DNA from: Endozoicomonas sp. (ex Botrylloides leachii)
GTDB lineage: Bacteria; Pseudomonadota; Gammaproteobacteria; Pseudomonadales; Endozoicomonadaceae
Assembly: GCA_028728195.1 (NCBI GenBank)
Contig: JAQYUY010000134.1
Span: forward strand, 1-35,084
Length of the DNA: 35,084 nucleotides
Direction: 5' to 3'
The notes under the pieces are model-generated. The model made no database searches. It saw only the letters and a list, made by a program, of their open reading frames with translations, and was not told where the DNA came from. Of this stretch, positions 18,921 through 27,492 are shown one piece after another. The first letter of the stretch is position 1; each line of letters starts with the position of its first letter. Made by a program: the position numbers and the translations under genes.

Positions 18921-19252
18921 GGCAGCCAATCAAATAAAATCGAATGGTTTTGCTTATTTTAAATAACCTAACTTCTAACGTTTTATTCAGAGGCATTATA
19001 GCCGTAGTTAAATAAAATCCTTACGCTACATACTATTGTGACACATCGCCGCGATATTGCCCTTATGACCATTAACGAAATCAAATGAGTTATATAAGGC
19101 TAAATGGTATTAACCATAATGTTAGCCTCACTAACAAGCTAAAGGATTTTTTTATAGGGAGATGAGGTCTAAACCGTATATTCAACCTGCATGCTGACTG
19201 CGGCGTTAAAAAATTAAGATAAGAACAACTAATAATGTGAGGATATAAAGCT
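18921..19252. other. Intergenic leader of the 448-aa protein with a composite hairpin
   Basis: No ORF is supported. AGGCTAA (19097-19103) pairs with TTAGCCT (19122-19128), enclosing ATGGT-ATTA-ACCAT (19104-19117), so the plus-strand RNA can form a stacked hairpin. The TTAGC arm can alternatively pair with GCTAA at 19138-19142, just before T7 at 19147-19153. This gives two mutually exclusive folds, one of them terminator-like. It may be a regulatory leader for the gene at 19253, though the stems are short and AT-rich. Confidence 0.35.
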
Positions 19253-20599
19253 ATGATCAATAATCTGTCTACTACGCCCCCAGCCACCCCCAGTCTAAAT
19301 AAAGGTGCAAGGCCTAAAAATCTTCAGAAAATTGCTCGCCAAGAGACGGAAAAGAAAATGCATGGTGCTACTAGCCATACAGATACTGAATACCCATGCT
19401 CATCTTCCCAGAAGCCAGAAATCTCAATTAAAGCTAGAGCCTCAAAGGCGACTAATAAAGGAGTTATCACTCGCGAGGAGTTATATCAAGAGATTATTAA
19501 GCTAGCAGGTATTCCTGACTCAAGACTTCCAAGAAATTACCCAAAAAAACATGCCACTGACCTCATCCAATTCATCCCTTATAACAGGTCGCTTATTGAT
19601 AAGCTCTATGAAAAATTAGTAGCTTTTCGTCGCCAAGCAAGATTAGCAGACCTACCCGACACTAACTATGGCTTAAAAGCCCCAATTGAACAACTAGTCA
19701 CGTCTATATTCCCTGAATTAAGCTGGATATCTTTTGATCGACTAATACCGTATCGATGTATCTTTGAGGATGATGATATTGTAAAGGTTCATCAACCTGT
19801 AAGGACAGAAGAGCTTAAGAATACTCTTGTGACGTACACAACCAACAACCGTCCTATTATCAGCGATGATGATACTGTAAAGGTTCATCAACCTTTAAGG
19901 AAAGAAGAGGTTAAGAATACTCTTGTGACATACACAGCCAACAACCGTCCTATTATCAGCCAAGCTTCAGAGCATGGGGCTTATGACGCCATTCTGAACA
20001 TGATACTCCATGAAAATGGACTTGATATTAAACCGTTACGGGTGGCTTGTGAACCTCAATATCCTGAATATCCGATAAGGTTGGAACATTACAGACATAA
20101 ATCTATGGAGAATGTAATAAATGCACTGAAACAAGAAAAGTTTATGCTTACTCAGCAGCGATGGCCCTCTAAGACTTCTATACTTCAAAAATTAGATCGA
20201 AGATTACAGCGTCATGGCTCAGCTAGTAACCTTGAAAACCACATCAAAACAAAAGGACTTAATGATGTATTAGATGTAATGATTGAAGACCTAGGTGCTA
20301 AAACAATTAAACAAAACACAATGAAAAAGACACTAGACTTTCTTTCTAGGCTTTCCGAGGACATAAAGAAACATGGCTCTGTCATCGCCAGTGTCTATCA
20401 CGGACCTATGATTATTGATGCTATCACACCTGAAACAGTAAGGGTTCGAGACCCATACCACGGCTGGGAAGTCGATATAGAAATAGCTGCATTCATAAAG
20501 TATGTCGATACACGGCAGCCTATTATTGTAGGGTTACGTAAACCTTGTTCTGCTAATAAAAAGCTTCACCCTAAAAAGCTGCACCCTAAAAGGTCATGA
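19253..20599 (+). CDS. Unrecognised 448-aa protein with tandem duplication and C39/papain-like C-terminal pattern
   Basis: Start ATG with GAGGA about 9 bases upstream. The first ~70 residues are polar, rich in Ser/Thr/Pro/Lys and apparently disordered, and there is no signal peptide or membrane span. That is typical of, but does not prove, a type III/IV secretion signal. Residues 173-204 and 205-236 are a direct 32-residue duplication starting DDDIVKVHQP / DDDTVKVHQP. Directly after it, NRPIISQASEHGAYDAILNM has the layout of the C39-family motif that carries the active-site cysteine, but with no cysteine. Near the C-terminus, SVYHGPMIIDAI followed by VRVRDPYHGWEVD looks like the His and Asp region of the same fold. 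The tail KKLHPKKLHPKRS is a tiny basic repeat. A secreted effector or inactive protease-fold protein is possible. I do not recognise a named family. Confidence 0.6.
   Translation: MINNLSTTPPATPSLNKGARPKNLQKIARQETEKKMHGATSHTDTEYPCSSSQKPEISIKARASKATNKGVITREELYQEIIKLAGIPDSRLPRNYPKKHATDLIQFIPYNRSLIDKLYEKLVAFRRQARLADLPDTNYGLKAPIEQLVTSIFPELSWISFDRLIPYRCIFEDDDIVKVHQPVRTEELKNTLVTYTTNNRPIISDDDTVKVHQPLRKEEVKNTLVTYTANNRPIISQASEHGAYDAILNMILHENGLDIKPLRVACEPQYPEYPIRLEHYRHKSMENVINALKQEKFMLTQQRWPSKTSILQKLDRRLQRHGSASNLENHIKTKGLNDVLDVMIEDLGAKTIKQNTMKKTLDFLSRLSEDIKKHGSVIASVYHGPMIIDAITPETVRVRDPYHGWEVDIEIAAFIKYVDTRQPIIVGLRKPCSANKKLHPKKLHPKRS
19769..19960 (+). repeat. 96-bp in-frame tandem duplication
   Basis: Two units, 19769-19864 and 19865-19960, differ at 6 of 96 positions (five amino-acid changes, one silent). 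Both encode 32 residues beginning DDD(I/T)VKVHQP and ending NNRPIIS. The high identity indicates a recent duplication that keeps the reading frame. Confidence 0.97.
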
Positions 20600-20813
20600 A
20601 TCATACTAGGTATTCATTATTGTTAATAGTAAGTAGGCTGATGTTAAGTTGATTTGTAAAATGGACAAACAGTGGTCGTTTGTAGAAAACAAAAAGAGCT
20701 AATTGTTTATGCACGACCTCTCAAATAGAGCAGTTAATAGTTAACTAATATTCAAGTCTGGTTGAAATCGCTTAATAGCTGTTATATCCAACTCAGGTCT
20801 GCTGTAATAGGTG

Positions 20814-20829
20814 ACGTTCTTTTGAACGT
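20814..20829 (+). promoter_or_regulatory. Small inverted repeat upstream of the alkyltransferase-like gene
   Basis: ACGTTC, TTTT, GAACGT form a perfect 6-bp inverted repeat about 45 bases before the TTG start. It could be an operator or a short leader hairpin. It does not match a LexA box. Otherwise 20600-20872 shows no gene. Confidence 0.3.
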
Positions 20830-20872
20830 ACAGTATGCTCGGATGATTTAAACTTTTTACTGGAGCATCAGG

Positions 20873-21187
20873 TTGTCATCTGATATCGACCCAAAGCGCA
20901 TATGGTATATTCTTAGCCAAGTACCTAAAGGCAAAGTGATAACCTATGGCCAACTAGCTGAAATGGCAGGTGCAAAACAAGCTGCCCGTGTTGTTGGTAA
21001 CATATTAAAACAATTACCAATAAATACTAACTTGCCCTGGCATAGAGTCATTAACCATAAAGGCCAGCTTTCTTTTCCAGAAGATACGTTACGGTATCAA
21101 AAACAAAAAGATAGGCTAGAAGCAGAAGGAGTTATTCTGCTTTCAGGAAAGCTAGATCTTAAACATTACCGCTGGAATGGGGAATAA
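20873..21187 (+). CDS. atl: Alkyltransferase-like protein (ATL), MGMT family without active cysteine
   Basis: A 104-residue protein with the DNA-binding domain of O6-methylguanine-DNA methyltransferases. VPKGKVITYGQLAEMAG (Y25) and the arginine-finger helix QAARVVG (R39) are present. The methyl-accepting PCHRV motif is replaced by PWHRV at 55-59 (W56). ATL proteins of this type bind alkylated guanines without repairing them and hand the lesion to nucleotide excision repair; that function is family knowledge. The start is TTG, with GGAG 8-9 bases upstream and no better ATG. The next ORF begins four bases after the stop, so the two are probably co-transcribed. Confidence 0.9.
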   Translation: MSSDIDPKRIWYILSQVPKGKVITYGQLAEMAGAKQAARVVGNILKQLPINTNLPWHRVINHKGQLSFPEDTLRYQKQKDRLEAEGVILLSGKLDLKHYRWNGE

Positions 21188-21191
21188 CAGC

Positions 21192-21398
21192 ATGGATAAT
21201 AGACCTGAAGACATAACCCTAGCAATAGAAGTCATTCGCCAGCTAGAAAATCTTGACTATCCTAAGGAAAGCATTCTTCAGGCAATGATTTATATCTGTC
21301 AAGACACATTAAATAAACTACCCGATGAAGATAGTAGAGAAAATTGGCGTAATAAAATAACGCTAGCACTCGCTCATACATCATCGAACACTCATTAA
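21192..21398 (+). CDS. Small hypothetical protein, 68 aa
   Basis: Begins MDNRPEDITLAIEV; the ATG at 21192 is four bases past the stop of the alkyltransferase-like gene and has GGGGA 8 bases upstream. An overlapping ATG at 21177 would add five residues but lies inside the upstream gene. The product is acidic and mostly helical (IRQLENLDYPKESILQAMIY), with no signal, membrane segment or known motif. It is probably cytosolic and coupled to the ATL gene. No function can be assigned. Confidence 0.6.
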   Translation: MDNRPEDITLAIEVIRQLENLDYPKESILQAMIYICQDTLNKLPDEDSRENWRNKITLALAHTSSNTH

Positions 21399-21431
21399 TA
21401 ATTTACATTATAAATAATGCAGTAAATTTCT

Positions 21432-22826
21432 ATGACTATAAAAAAAGTGCACAAGTGGTGGCAGGCTATTCATGTTTACCGGCACCCTAAAGCGGTTACG
21501 CTCTTTTTCCTAGGTTTTTCATCAGGCCTGCCGTTGATGTTATTATTTTCCAGCCTTTCTTTCTGGCTAAGAGAGGCTGAGGTCAGTAGGGCAACAATAG
21601 GTTTTTTTAGCTGGATTGGTCTTGCCTATAGCATTAAATGGCTATGGTCGCCTTTAGTCGATAAATTACCTATACCCATAGTTACATCACTACTAGGCCG
21701 ACGTCGCTCATGGTTGCTAATAAGCCAACTGGGTGTTATGGCAGGCTTATTAGGCATCGCGTTTACTGATCCATCTAATAACCTTGAAAGAATGGCCCTG
21801 CTAGCGATTATGGTGGCTTTTTTTTCCGCAACTCAAGATATTGTTATTGATGCCTATAGAATTGATGCAGCAGAAGGTAAATTACAAGCAGCATTAGCTG
21901 CAACCTATATGATGGGCTATCGCATAGCGATGATTATTGCTGGAGCAGGTACGCTTGCCATTGCTGGCTTTGTTGCAGGCAGCACAATAGGCTACGTCCC
22001 TTATGCGTGGATGGTTTCCTATATCTGCATGGCTGGTTTAATGGGAGTAGGACTTTTAACTACCTTACTTATTGCTGAACCAAAAGCCCCTGAGCAATTT
22101 ACACAACTTGAGCAGCGAGCTATAGATTGGATGGATCAGCATGCTCACTTACCAACGCCTTTAATAAAATTTTTTGGCTGGTTTTACAGCACTGTGGTAT
22201 GCCCTTTTGCTGATTTTATTGTTCGCTATCGCTGGCATGCTGTATTAATTCTTGCCTTGATTAGTACATACCGAATATCTGATATCGTCCTTGGTATAAT
22301 GGCAAACCCATTTTATGTCGATCTTGGTTTTACCAAAGAGGAAGTTGCCGCCGTATCTAAAATCTATGGTGTGATTATGACACTTACTGGTGCAAGTATA
22401 GGCGGTTTAATGACAGTGCGCTTTGGCGTCATGCGCATATTATTTATTGGCGGATTATTAAGTTCACTGACTAATCTTCTATTTGCTGCCATGGCGCATG
22501 CAGGTCACAATATTTTCTGGTTAACTGCGGTAATATCCATGGATAATCTCGCTAGTGGCATCGCTACAGCTGCCTTTATTGCCTGGCTCTCCAGCTTGAC
22601 CAATATAAGCTACTCGGCTACACAGTACGCTTTATTCAGCTCAATGATGGTACTTTTCCCTAAATTTATAGCTGGATTTTCTGGAATTGTGGTAGATAGT
22701 GTTGGCTATAGCCAATTTTTTATAATGACATCCTTATTAGGTGTACCCGTATTGGTGCTAATTTTATTAGCAAACAAACTCATTCCCTACAAAGACCAAA
22801 AAGATAATAAAAAAGACTCAGAATAG
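21432..22826 (+). CDS. ampG: AmpG-type muropeptide MFS permease
   Basis: Inner-membrane major-facilitator permease predicted to import GlcNAc-anhydroMurNAc peptides for cell-wall recycling. The 464 residues hold about 12 membrane segments. AmpG-like features are HPKAVTLFFLGFSSGLPLML at the first span, IKWLWSPLVDKLPIP, GRRRSW in the first cytoplasmic loop, ATQDIVIDAYRID in the fourth span, and a long central loop around 215-250. The length is slightly shorter than E. coli AmpG (491). It lies 33 bases after the small ORF and may share its transcript. The lytic transglycosylase encoded at 5556 makes its substrate. Confidence 0.9.
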   Translation: MTIKKVHKWWQAIHVYRHPKAVTLFFLGFSSGLPLMLLFSSLSFWLREAEVSRATIGFFSWIGLAYSIKWLWSPLVDKLPIPIVTSLLGRRRSWLLISQLGVMAGLLGIAFTDPSNNLERMALLAIMVAFFSATQDIVIDAYRIDAAEGKLQAALAATYMMGYRIAMIIAGAGTLAIAGFVAGSTIGYVPYAWMVSYICMAGLMGVGLLTTLLIAEPKAPEQFTQLEQRAIDWMDQHAHLPTPLIKFFGWFYSTVVCPFADFIVRYRWHAVLILALISTYRISDIVLGIMANPFYVDLGFTKEEVAAVSKIYGVIMTLTGASIGGLMTVRFGVMRILFIGGLLSSLTNLLFAAMAHAGHNIFWLTAVISMDNLASGIATAAFIAWLSSLTNISYSATQYALFSSMMVLFPKFIAGFSGIVVDSVGYSQFFIMTSLLGVPVLVLILLANKLIPYKDQKDNKKDSE

Positions 22827-22885
22827 ATTACCCTTTAACCATATTAAGATTATCAGGTGTATCTTGTTATTGACGTGTGCATTTG

Positions 22886-22910
22886 CAAAAAAAGTGCTGC
22901 ATATCAGCAT
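22886..22910 (-). terminator. Intrinsic terminator of the hem-trmB operon
   Basis: On the minus strand TGCTG-ATATG-CAGCA (22895-22909) is followed by C and a run of seven or eight T's down to 22886, about 15 bases after the trmB stop. The stem is short but the T-tract is good. Confidence 0.65.
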
Positions 22911-22924
22911 TATTCTGCATTAAA

Positions 22925-23620
22925 TTAATATGCTATTTTTTCAAATAATAAGTCCCAAACGCCATGCCCTAAATGCTGCCCTCTCTTTTCAAACTTGGTT
23001 AAGGGGCGGTATGTTGGGCGCTCAGAAAAAGTGTATTCACCTGCAAGGTTATTAAACCCTTCTGCCACAGACATCACTTTCATCATTTGATCAGCGTAAT
23101 GCTCCCAGTCAGTAGCTAAATGAATGACTCCACTAGGAACCAGCTTTGGCCTTAAAGTAGTAATGAAATCAGGCTGAATAAGGCGACGTTTATTATGACG
23201 TTTTTTATGCCAAGGGTCAGGAAAGTAAATCTGTATCCGTGTCAGGCTGTTGTCTGGGATACATTGGCTTAATACGTCCACAGCATCATTATTATAGGTT
23301 CGGATATTAGTCACTTCAGCCGTATTGGCCTCATTTAATAAACTACCAACACCAGGTCGATGAACTTCAATGCCGATAAAATCATACGCAGGTTCAGCCT
23401 TAGCCATTTCTATTAAAGACAGCCCCATACCATAGCCAATCTCCAAAACAACCGGTGCGCTGCGTTTAAAGGTATTCACCATATCCAGCCTACCCGCTTC
23501 TAACGTCAGCCCCCACTTATCCCAGCATTCATCCCAGCCACGCTGTTGACCTTTGGTCATGCGACCTTGTCTTAAAACGAAACTTTTTATTTTGTAGTGA
23601 TTATCCACAATATCATTCAT
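22925..23620 (-). CDS. trmB: tRNA (guanine-N7)-methyltransferase
   Basis: Methylates G46 in the variable loop of tRNAs, using SAM. The SAM-binding motif VLEIGYGMGLSLIEMAK is near residues 55-72. The family motifs IQIYFPDPWHKKRHNKRRL (about 130-150) and ATDWEHYADQM are also intact. Length 231 is normal. The ATG overlaps the stop of the DUF423 gene by four bases (ATGA), and the gene is last in the hemC-to-trmB transcription unit. Confidence 0.97.
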   Translation of the reverse strand: MNDIVDNHYKIKSFVLRQGRMTKGQQRGWDECWDKWGLTLEAGRLDMVNTFKRSAPVVLEIGYGMGLSLIEMAKAEPAYDFIGIEVHRPGVGSLLNEANTAEVTNIRTYNNDAVDVLSQCIPDNSLTRIQIYFPDPWHKKRHNKRRLIQPDFITTLRPKLVPSGVIHLATDWEHYADQMMKVMSVAEGFNNLAGEYTFSERPTYRPLTKFEKRGQHLGHGVWDLLFEKIAY

Positions 23621-24015
23621 TGATTTACCGATTGGCTATCTGAATAGCTAATTGCAAAGTAAGTCAGCATTAACCAGCCCAATATAAAGGAAACACCACC
23701 AATGGGTGTTATTATGCCCAGCCAACGCACTCCGGTTAGAGCAAGTAGATATAAGCTTCCGGAAAACAAAATAATGCCTAAGAGAAAAAAACGAGCGCTC
23801 CACTTTAGCGCCTTAGCGCTAGTGTGTTGCGAAAGTAATACTGCAACCAATATCAATGCTAAACTATGATACATTTGATAGTTAGTCGCTACATGGTATA
23901 CATCCAACAACTGTGCTGAGAGCATGTGCTTTAAGGCATGAGCACCAAACGCACCGAAACCGACAGCTAAACCTCCAGAGCCTGCCCCGAAAATCAGGTA
24001 GTTGTTTGTTGTCAT
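23617..24015 (-). CDS. DUF423 family small membrane protein (YgdD-like)
   Basis: A 132-residue inner-membrane protein with about four hydrophobic segments. The family start GLAVGFGAFGAHALK and the MYHSLALI motif are present, as is a GIITPIGGVSFILGW stretch near the C-terminus. Biochemical function of DUF423 proteins is not established to my knowledge. AGAGG lies 6 bases before the ATG. It starts 8 bases after hemY stops and overlaps trmB, so it is inside the same operon. Confidence 0.92.
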   Translation of the reverse strand: MTTNNYLIFGAGSGGLAVGFGAFGAHALKHMLSAQLLDVYHVATNYQMYHSLALILVAVLLSQHTSAKALKWSARFFLLGIILFSGSLYLLALTGVRWLGIITPIGGVSFILGWLMLTYFAISYSDSQSVNQ

Positions 24016-24023
24016 ACTGCCTC

Positions 24024-25259
24024 TTAGCTGTTTTCAATAGGAAGCGGTACAAGCGCGCCCGTCGCTTGATTTAATCCTTCACGGAAATAACGTGAACTTT
24101 GCTCATGATGATCCAAATGTGCCAGCAGTCTACCTAATTCATTATAAACATCAATACATTTCCTTAGTCTCAAGCTAGCTTCAAAGTATTCTTTGGCTTT
24201 TCCCCATAGTTTGTTACGTATCGCTAAGCGGCCCAGCGTCAATAATAATTCAGGATCATTTGTGCGCTGAGTCAGCAAAGCTTCAGCAGTTAGTAACTGC
24301 TTATTAATATCCTTTCCTTTGATTTGTCCATATAAACGAATTAATTCGTTACTGTAATGCTTCTTTAGGTTTTCCCGAAGCAACCGTTCAGCTTTTTTTT
24401 CTGCGCCCAGTTTAACTAATGTTTGTGTATAGCGAAAAAGCATCAAAGTATTCCTTCGCTGCTGATAACTCAAGCTATTCCATATTTTACTAGCAGGCTG
24501 CACCTTCTTTTCGAAAGTGCTTTGAGACTTTCCCTGCCGGTAGGCTTGTTCAAACAATGTTTCAAATACTTGTTTTTCTAGGCGCCGGTATTTTATCTCA
24601 TCAATGACCTTGTATTTTTTTAATTGAGGTAATAATTTAGCAACAGATTGCCAGTCATTGAGTCGGACATAAACCTTTTTAAGTAGCTTCAGAATATAAG
24701 TATGGTGAGGTTTTTTTTTGTGAAGATTCGTCAGCGTTGCCAAGGCTTGTTCAAGCTGACCACCAGAAAGCTGTAATTGCGCTTGAGTAATACCAACCGC
24801 TATCTCTGCTCCTGGTGCCTGTTCATCGGCATGGCGCAGATATTCGGTGCTCGCTTCATCATTACCACTTTCATGAGCTGCTCTAGCAGCCGTCAGATAA
24901 TTAATTAAGGGAGATTCACCATTTTCTGCTGCCTGCGCTAACAGTTTCTCAGCTTTCTTCCAATTACCATTGGTAAATTCAGACAGTCCTTTCTGCGAGA
25001 AACGACGCGCGCGCTTTATACGAGCTGTGGGTGTTACAGGGTAAATGATAGAGCTTGCCCGCCCAAATATTCTAAATAATAGGGTCACGCTATATGTTAA
25101 CGCTATGCTAATCACTACTAAAAGTAAAAACCCCCATAAGCTGCTCTCAAAACTCATGCCATCATAGGCAATCAGCACGTAGCCACGATCATCAACCATT
25201 GCATTAGCTAGCAAAAAGACACTAGCTAGCACGAGTAAAAAAATGAAAAATTTTTTCAT
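24024..25259 (-). CDS. hemY: HemY protein (TPR membrane protein of the heme cluster)
   Basis: Inner-membrane protein of the proteobacterial hem operon; its exact step is unclear, and it is not the protoporphyrinogen oxidase of the same name in Bacillus. Two N-terminal membrane segments (~3-20 and ~42-66) flank the conserved MVDDRGYVLIAYDGMSFESS stretch. The rest is TPR-like helices. Length 411 is close to E. coli HemY (398). Its ATG shares one base with the hemX stop (TAATG), so translation is coupled. Confidence 0.94.
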   Translation of the reverse strand: MKKFFIFLLVLASVFLLANAMVDDRGYVLIAYDGMSFESSLWGFLLLVVISIALTYSVTLLFRIFGRASSIIYPVTPTARIKRARRFSQKGLSEFTNGNWKKAEKLLAQAAENGESPLINYLTAARAAHESGNDEASTEYLRHADEQAPGAEIAVGITQAQLQLSGGQLEQALATLTNLHKKKPHHTYILKLLKKVYVRLNDWQSVAKLLPQLKKYKVIDEIKYRRLEKQVFETLFEQAYRQGKSQSTFEKKVQPASKIWNSLSYQQRRNTLMLFRYTQTLVKLGAEKKAERLLRENLKKHYSNELIRLYGQIKGKDINKQLLTAEALLTQRTNDPELLLTLGRLAIRNKLWGKAKEYFEASLRLRKCIDVYNELGRLLAHLDHHEQSSRYFREGLNQATGALVPLPIENS

Positions 25260-26512
25260 TATTGTGCCTCCTCTATAGCACTTTTTGTGCTGGTAGAGAC
25301 ATCAAGAGGAGGAGAAAACGTTGAGTGACTTTCTTGACCAAAGGGTAACTTTTCAGAATGCCTTTTATTAACGGGTTCAGGCTTAGGCTTAGGCTTAACC
25401 TGTGACATTTTTAAGCGATACTGTTTGAGCGCATTCAAGGCAAGGTTGACGGTTAGTCGCTTTGGTCTAACGTCTACAGCAGCTAACCTTAGCAGCTCTT
25501 GGCTAATGGCATCGACTCCATCAATATTAGGCGAAAAGTACTTCTCTAGCCATTGGTTAGCCTCAATGAGGCTATTTTTGTAAATAGCTGGCTGGCGTGC
25601 AAGCAATGCTAATTTAGCTTGCTCTATCAATACGTACAGATTTTGACGAACCAGTGCTTCCTGCTCAGAGGTTAACAGCGTTTTGAATGCTTTATCACTG
25701 TGTGCCGAAAAACGAAAAAGACTGGCAAAGCTCTGCCAGACGTCATGAAAAATCGCGCTAACCTTGGATTTCCAACTGTTGTCACTCGTATTCTGAGCAT
25801 CGCTTTTATTGGCAGAATCATTGGATGTAAACTGTTTATCTTGTAGTAAAGGCAGTGATTTAATATACCCACTGACTGCTTGTAGTTGAGAATAAATACC
25901 CTCCAAATCAAATACGGGCACCGCATTGAGCGCTGTGATATCTTTTGCTAGCGCTTCTCTTACTGTAAGCAAATCATAATCATCAAGGCTTTGTAGGATT
26001 GTATCAGCGCTATTAAGTAATTGCTTAGCGCCTTTAATATCTGAAGCCATGAGCATCTGCTGGTTAGCCTGTCTTAATAGGTACTCTACTTCAACTATAC
26101 GAGCATCTGTTCTGGCAGAGCCTTCCAATGCGCGGACCTTCCCCGATAAGGCGCTTGTATCAATTAATAGCCGCTCGCTACGTTGATCAAGCATGCGGGT
26201 TTGCTTTTGGAGAGCCTCTAGCTTAGCTTTGGTTGATGATAGTTGATTTGACTGGAGTAGCAACTCGCTGTTGAGCTTTTGTAAAAGAGGTTCTGTCGTA
26301 GCTATCTGCTGTTCTAGCTGCTGTTCTAGCATTATGCTGCGCCACCGCTCATAACCAACGCCACCAAGAGCAGTTAAGGATAACGCCAACGCTATTATTG
26401 CAATAGGCTTAACCGAACGAGTAGCCGTACTAGTCATTTGTTTTTCAGACTGTTTGTTAGATTTGCTGAGCTCTGATGTGGGGTCAGCACTGTTATGGGT
26501 CGTATTACTCAC
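25259..26512 (-). CDS. hemX: HemX, putative membrane protein of the heme cluster
   Basis: Annotated in many genomes as uroporphyrinogen-III C-methyltransferase, but the sequence has no methyltransferase motif. It has a polar N-terminus, one membrane span at about 33-53 (IAIIALALSLTALGGVGYE), then a coiled coil (~55-115) and a helical periplasmic domain with VEYLLRQANQQMLM typical of HemX. The C-terminal tail is Pro/Lys/Ser rich. The start is GTG, which overlaps the hemD stop as GTGA. Confidence 0.93.
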   Translation of the reverse strand: MSNTTHNSADPTSELSKSNKQSEKQMTSTATRSVKPIAIIALALSLTALGGVGYERWRSIMLEQQLEQQIATTEPLLQKLNSELLLQSNQLSSTKAKLEALQKQTRMLDQRSERLLIDTSALSGKVRALEGSARTDARIVEVEYLLRQANQQMLMASDIKGAKQLLNSADTILQSLDDYDLLTVREALAKDITALNAVPVFDLEGIYSQLQAVSGYIKSLPLLQDKQFTSNDSANKSDAQNTSDNSWKSKVSAIFHDVWQSFASLFRFSAHSDKAFKTLLTSEQEALVRQNLYVLIEQAKLALLARQPAIYKNSLIEANQWLEKYFSPNIDGVDAISQELLRLAAVDVRPKRLTVNLALNALKQYRLKMSQVKPKPKPEPVNKRHSEKLPFGQESHSTFSPPLDVSTSTKSAIEEAQ

Positions 26513-27312
26513 GATAATTCTTCACTGTGTTTATTTATCTGATCCAGCCTTGCCAATTGCTCCTGTAAAATATCCAATGATGCTAGCAATGCTTCATTGC
26601 TAGCGCCTTCTGATACGATGATCTGTCTAAATGGCAGTGCTGAAAAAGTGCTGGCTACCCTTTGACTAGGTAGGATCAAAAATAAATGAGGTATTTGGCT
26701 CTTAGGCAAGAAATGCAACAAATTAGTCACTGTTTCTGCACTGGTACAAAGAATAGTATTAATTCTATTCTCTCTCAGCATGCTCGGAAGAGGGTTAGTT
26801 GTATTATAGTCTGGTAATTGCCTTTCATAGGTAAGCAACTGTTCTACAATAGCCCCTCTAGCTTTCAAAGTATCTGAAATAAGAGTACGTCCACCTTTAC
26901 CTTTAATGATCAGAACCTTTTGTTTTTTTACATCACCCAAGTCAGCCAAATCAAGTAATGCTTCGCTGTCCAAACCTACTGCAGGCGTCTTTCCGGTAAT
27001 ACTATAATGGGACATGGTTGTTGCTGTCTGAGAACCTATCGCATACCAGTCAATACCAACAGGCAGTTGAGGCCAGTACTGATCAACAAGCGCCAGGCCA
27101 TAACGCGCTGCATTTTGGCTAGTGACAATAATTTTATCAAACTGATCCAGATTAAGCAGAAGGTTTCTCATTTGCTGAGATTCGCTAAGCGGTGCAATCA
27201 CCAACATAGGTAAAACCCAAACGTTGCCTAGCCGACTTTCAATGGCCTTGGCCAATGATTTTGCCTGATTTTTTGGGCGGGTGACCAGCACTCTGACTGA
27301 CTTCAAAAACAT
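26509..27312 (-). CDS. hemD: Uroporphyrinogen-III synthase
   Basis: Closes and inverts hydroxymethylbilane to uroporphyrinogen III in tetrapyrrole synthesis. Characteristic elements are VRVLVTRPKNQAKSLA near the start, FDKIIVTSQNAARYGL, WYAIGSQTATTM, VLIIKGKGGRTLI and ILCTSAETVTNLL. HemD is poorly conserved, but position and motifs agree. The ATG at 27312 puts the RVLVTRP strand close to the N-terminus as in homologues and gives 267 residues. An ATG at 27345 and a TTG at 27369 are possible, and none has a good Shine-Dalgarno. It overlaps hemX by four bases. Confidence 0.93.
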   Translation of the reverse strand: MFLKSVRVLVTRPKNQAKSLAKAIESRLGNVWVLPMLVIAPLSESQQMRNLLLNLDQFDKIIVTSQNAARYGLALVDQYWPQLPVGIDWYAIGSQTATTMSHYSITGKTPAVGLDSEALLDLADLGDVKKQKVLIIKGKGGRTLISDTLKARGAIVEQLLTYERQLPDYNTTNPLPSMLRENRINTILCTSAETVTNLLHFLPKSQIPHLFLILPSQRVASTFSALPFRQIIVSEGASNEALLASLDILQEQLARLDQINKHSEELS

Positions 27313-27492
27313 AGTGGCATGAATTGATGTAAATGTATCTATCATGACATGGTAAAGAGCTATCAGCAATGCACTTACAAAACGCTAATCATAGAGCTAA
27401 ATAATAGCGTAGCAAAATAACATACTGAAAAGCGATGCATGCACACATTTAAAGAAAAAATATTGGGGAAACGATACAGATATCACCACCTA

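Noticed and set aside
25259..26512. HemX as a real uroporphyrinogen-III methyltransferase
   Set aside because: No SAM-binding or CobA-like motif is present; only a membrane span, coiled coil and helical domain are seen.
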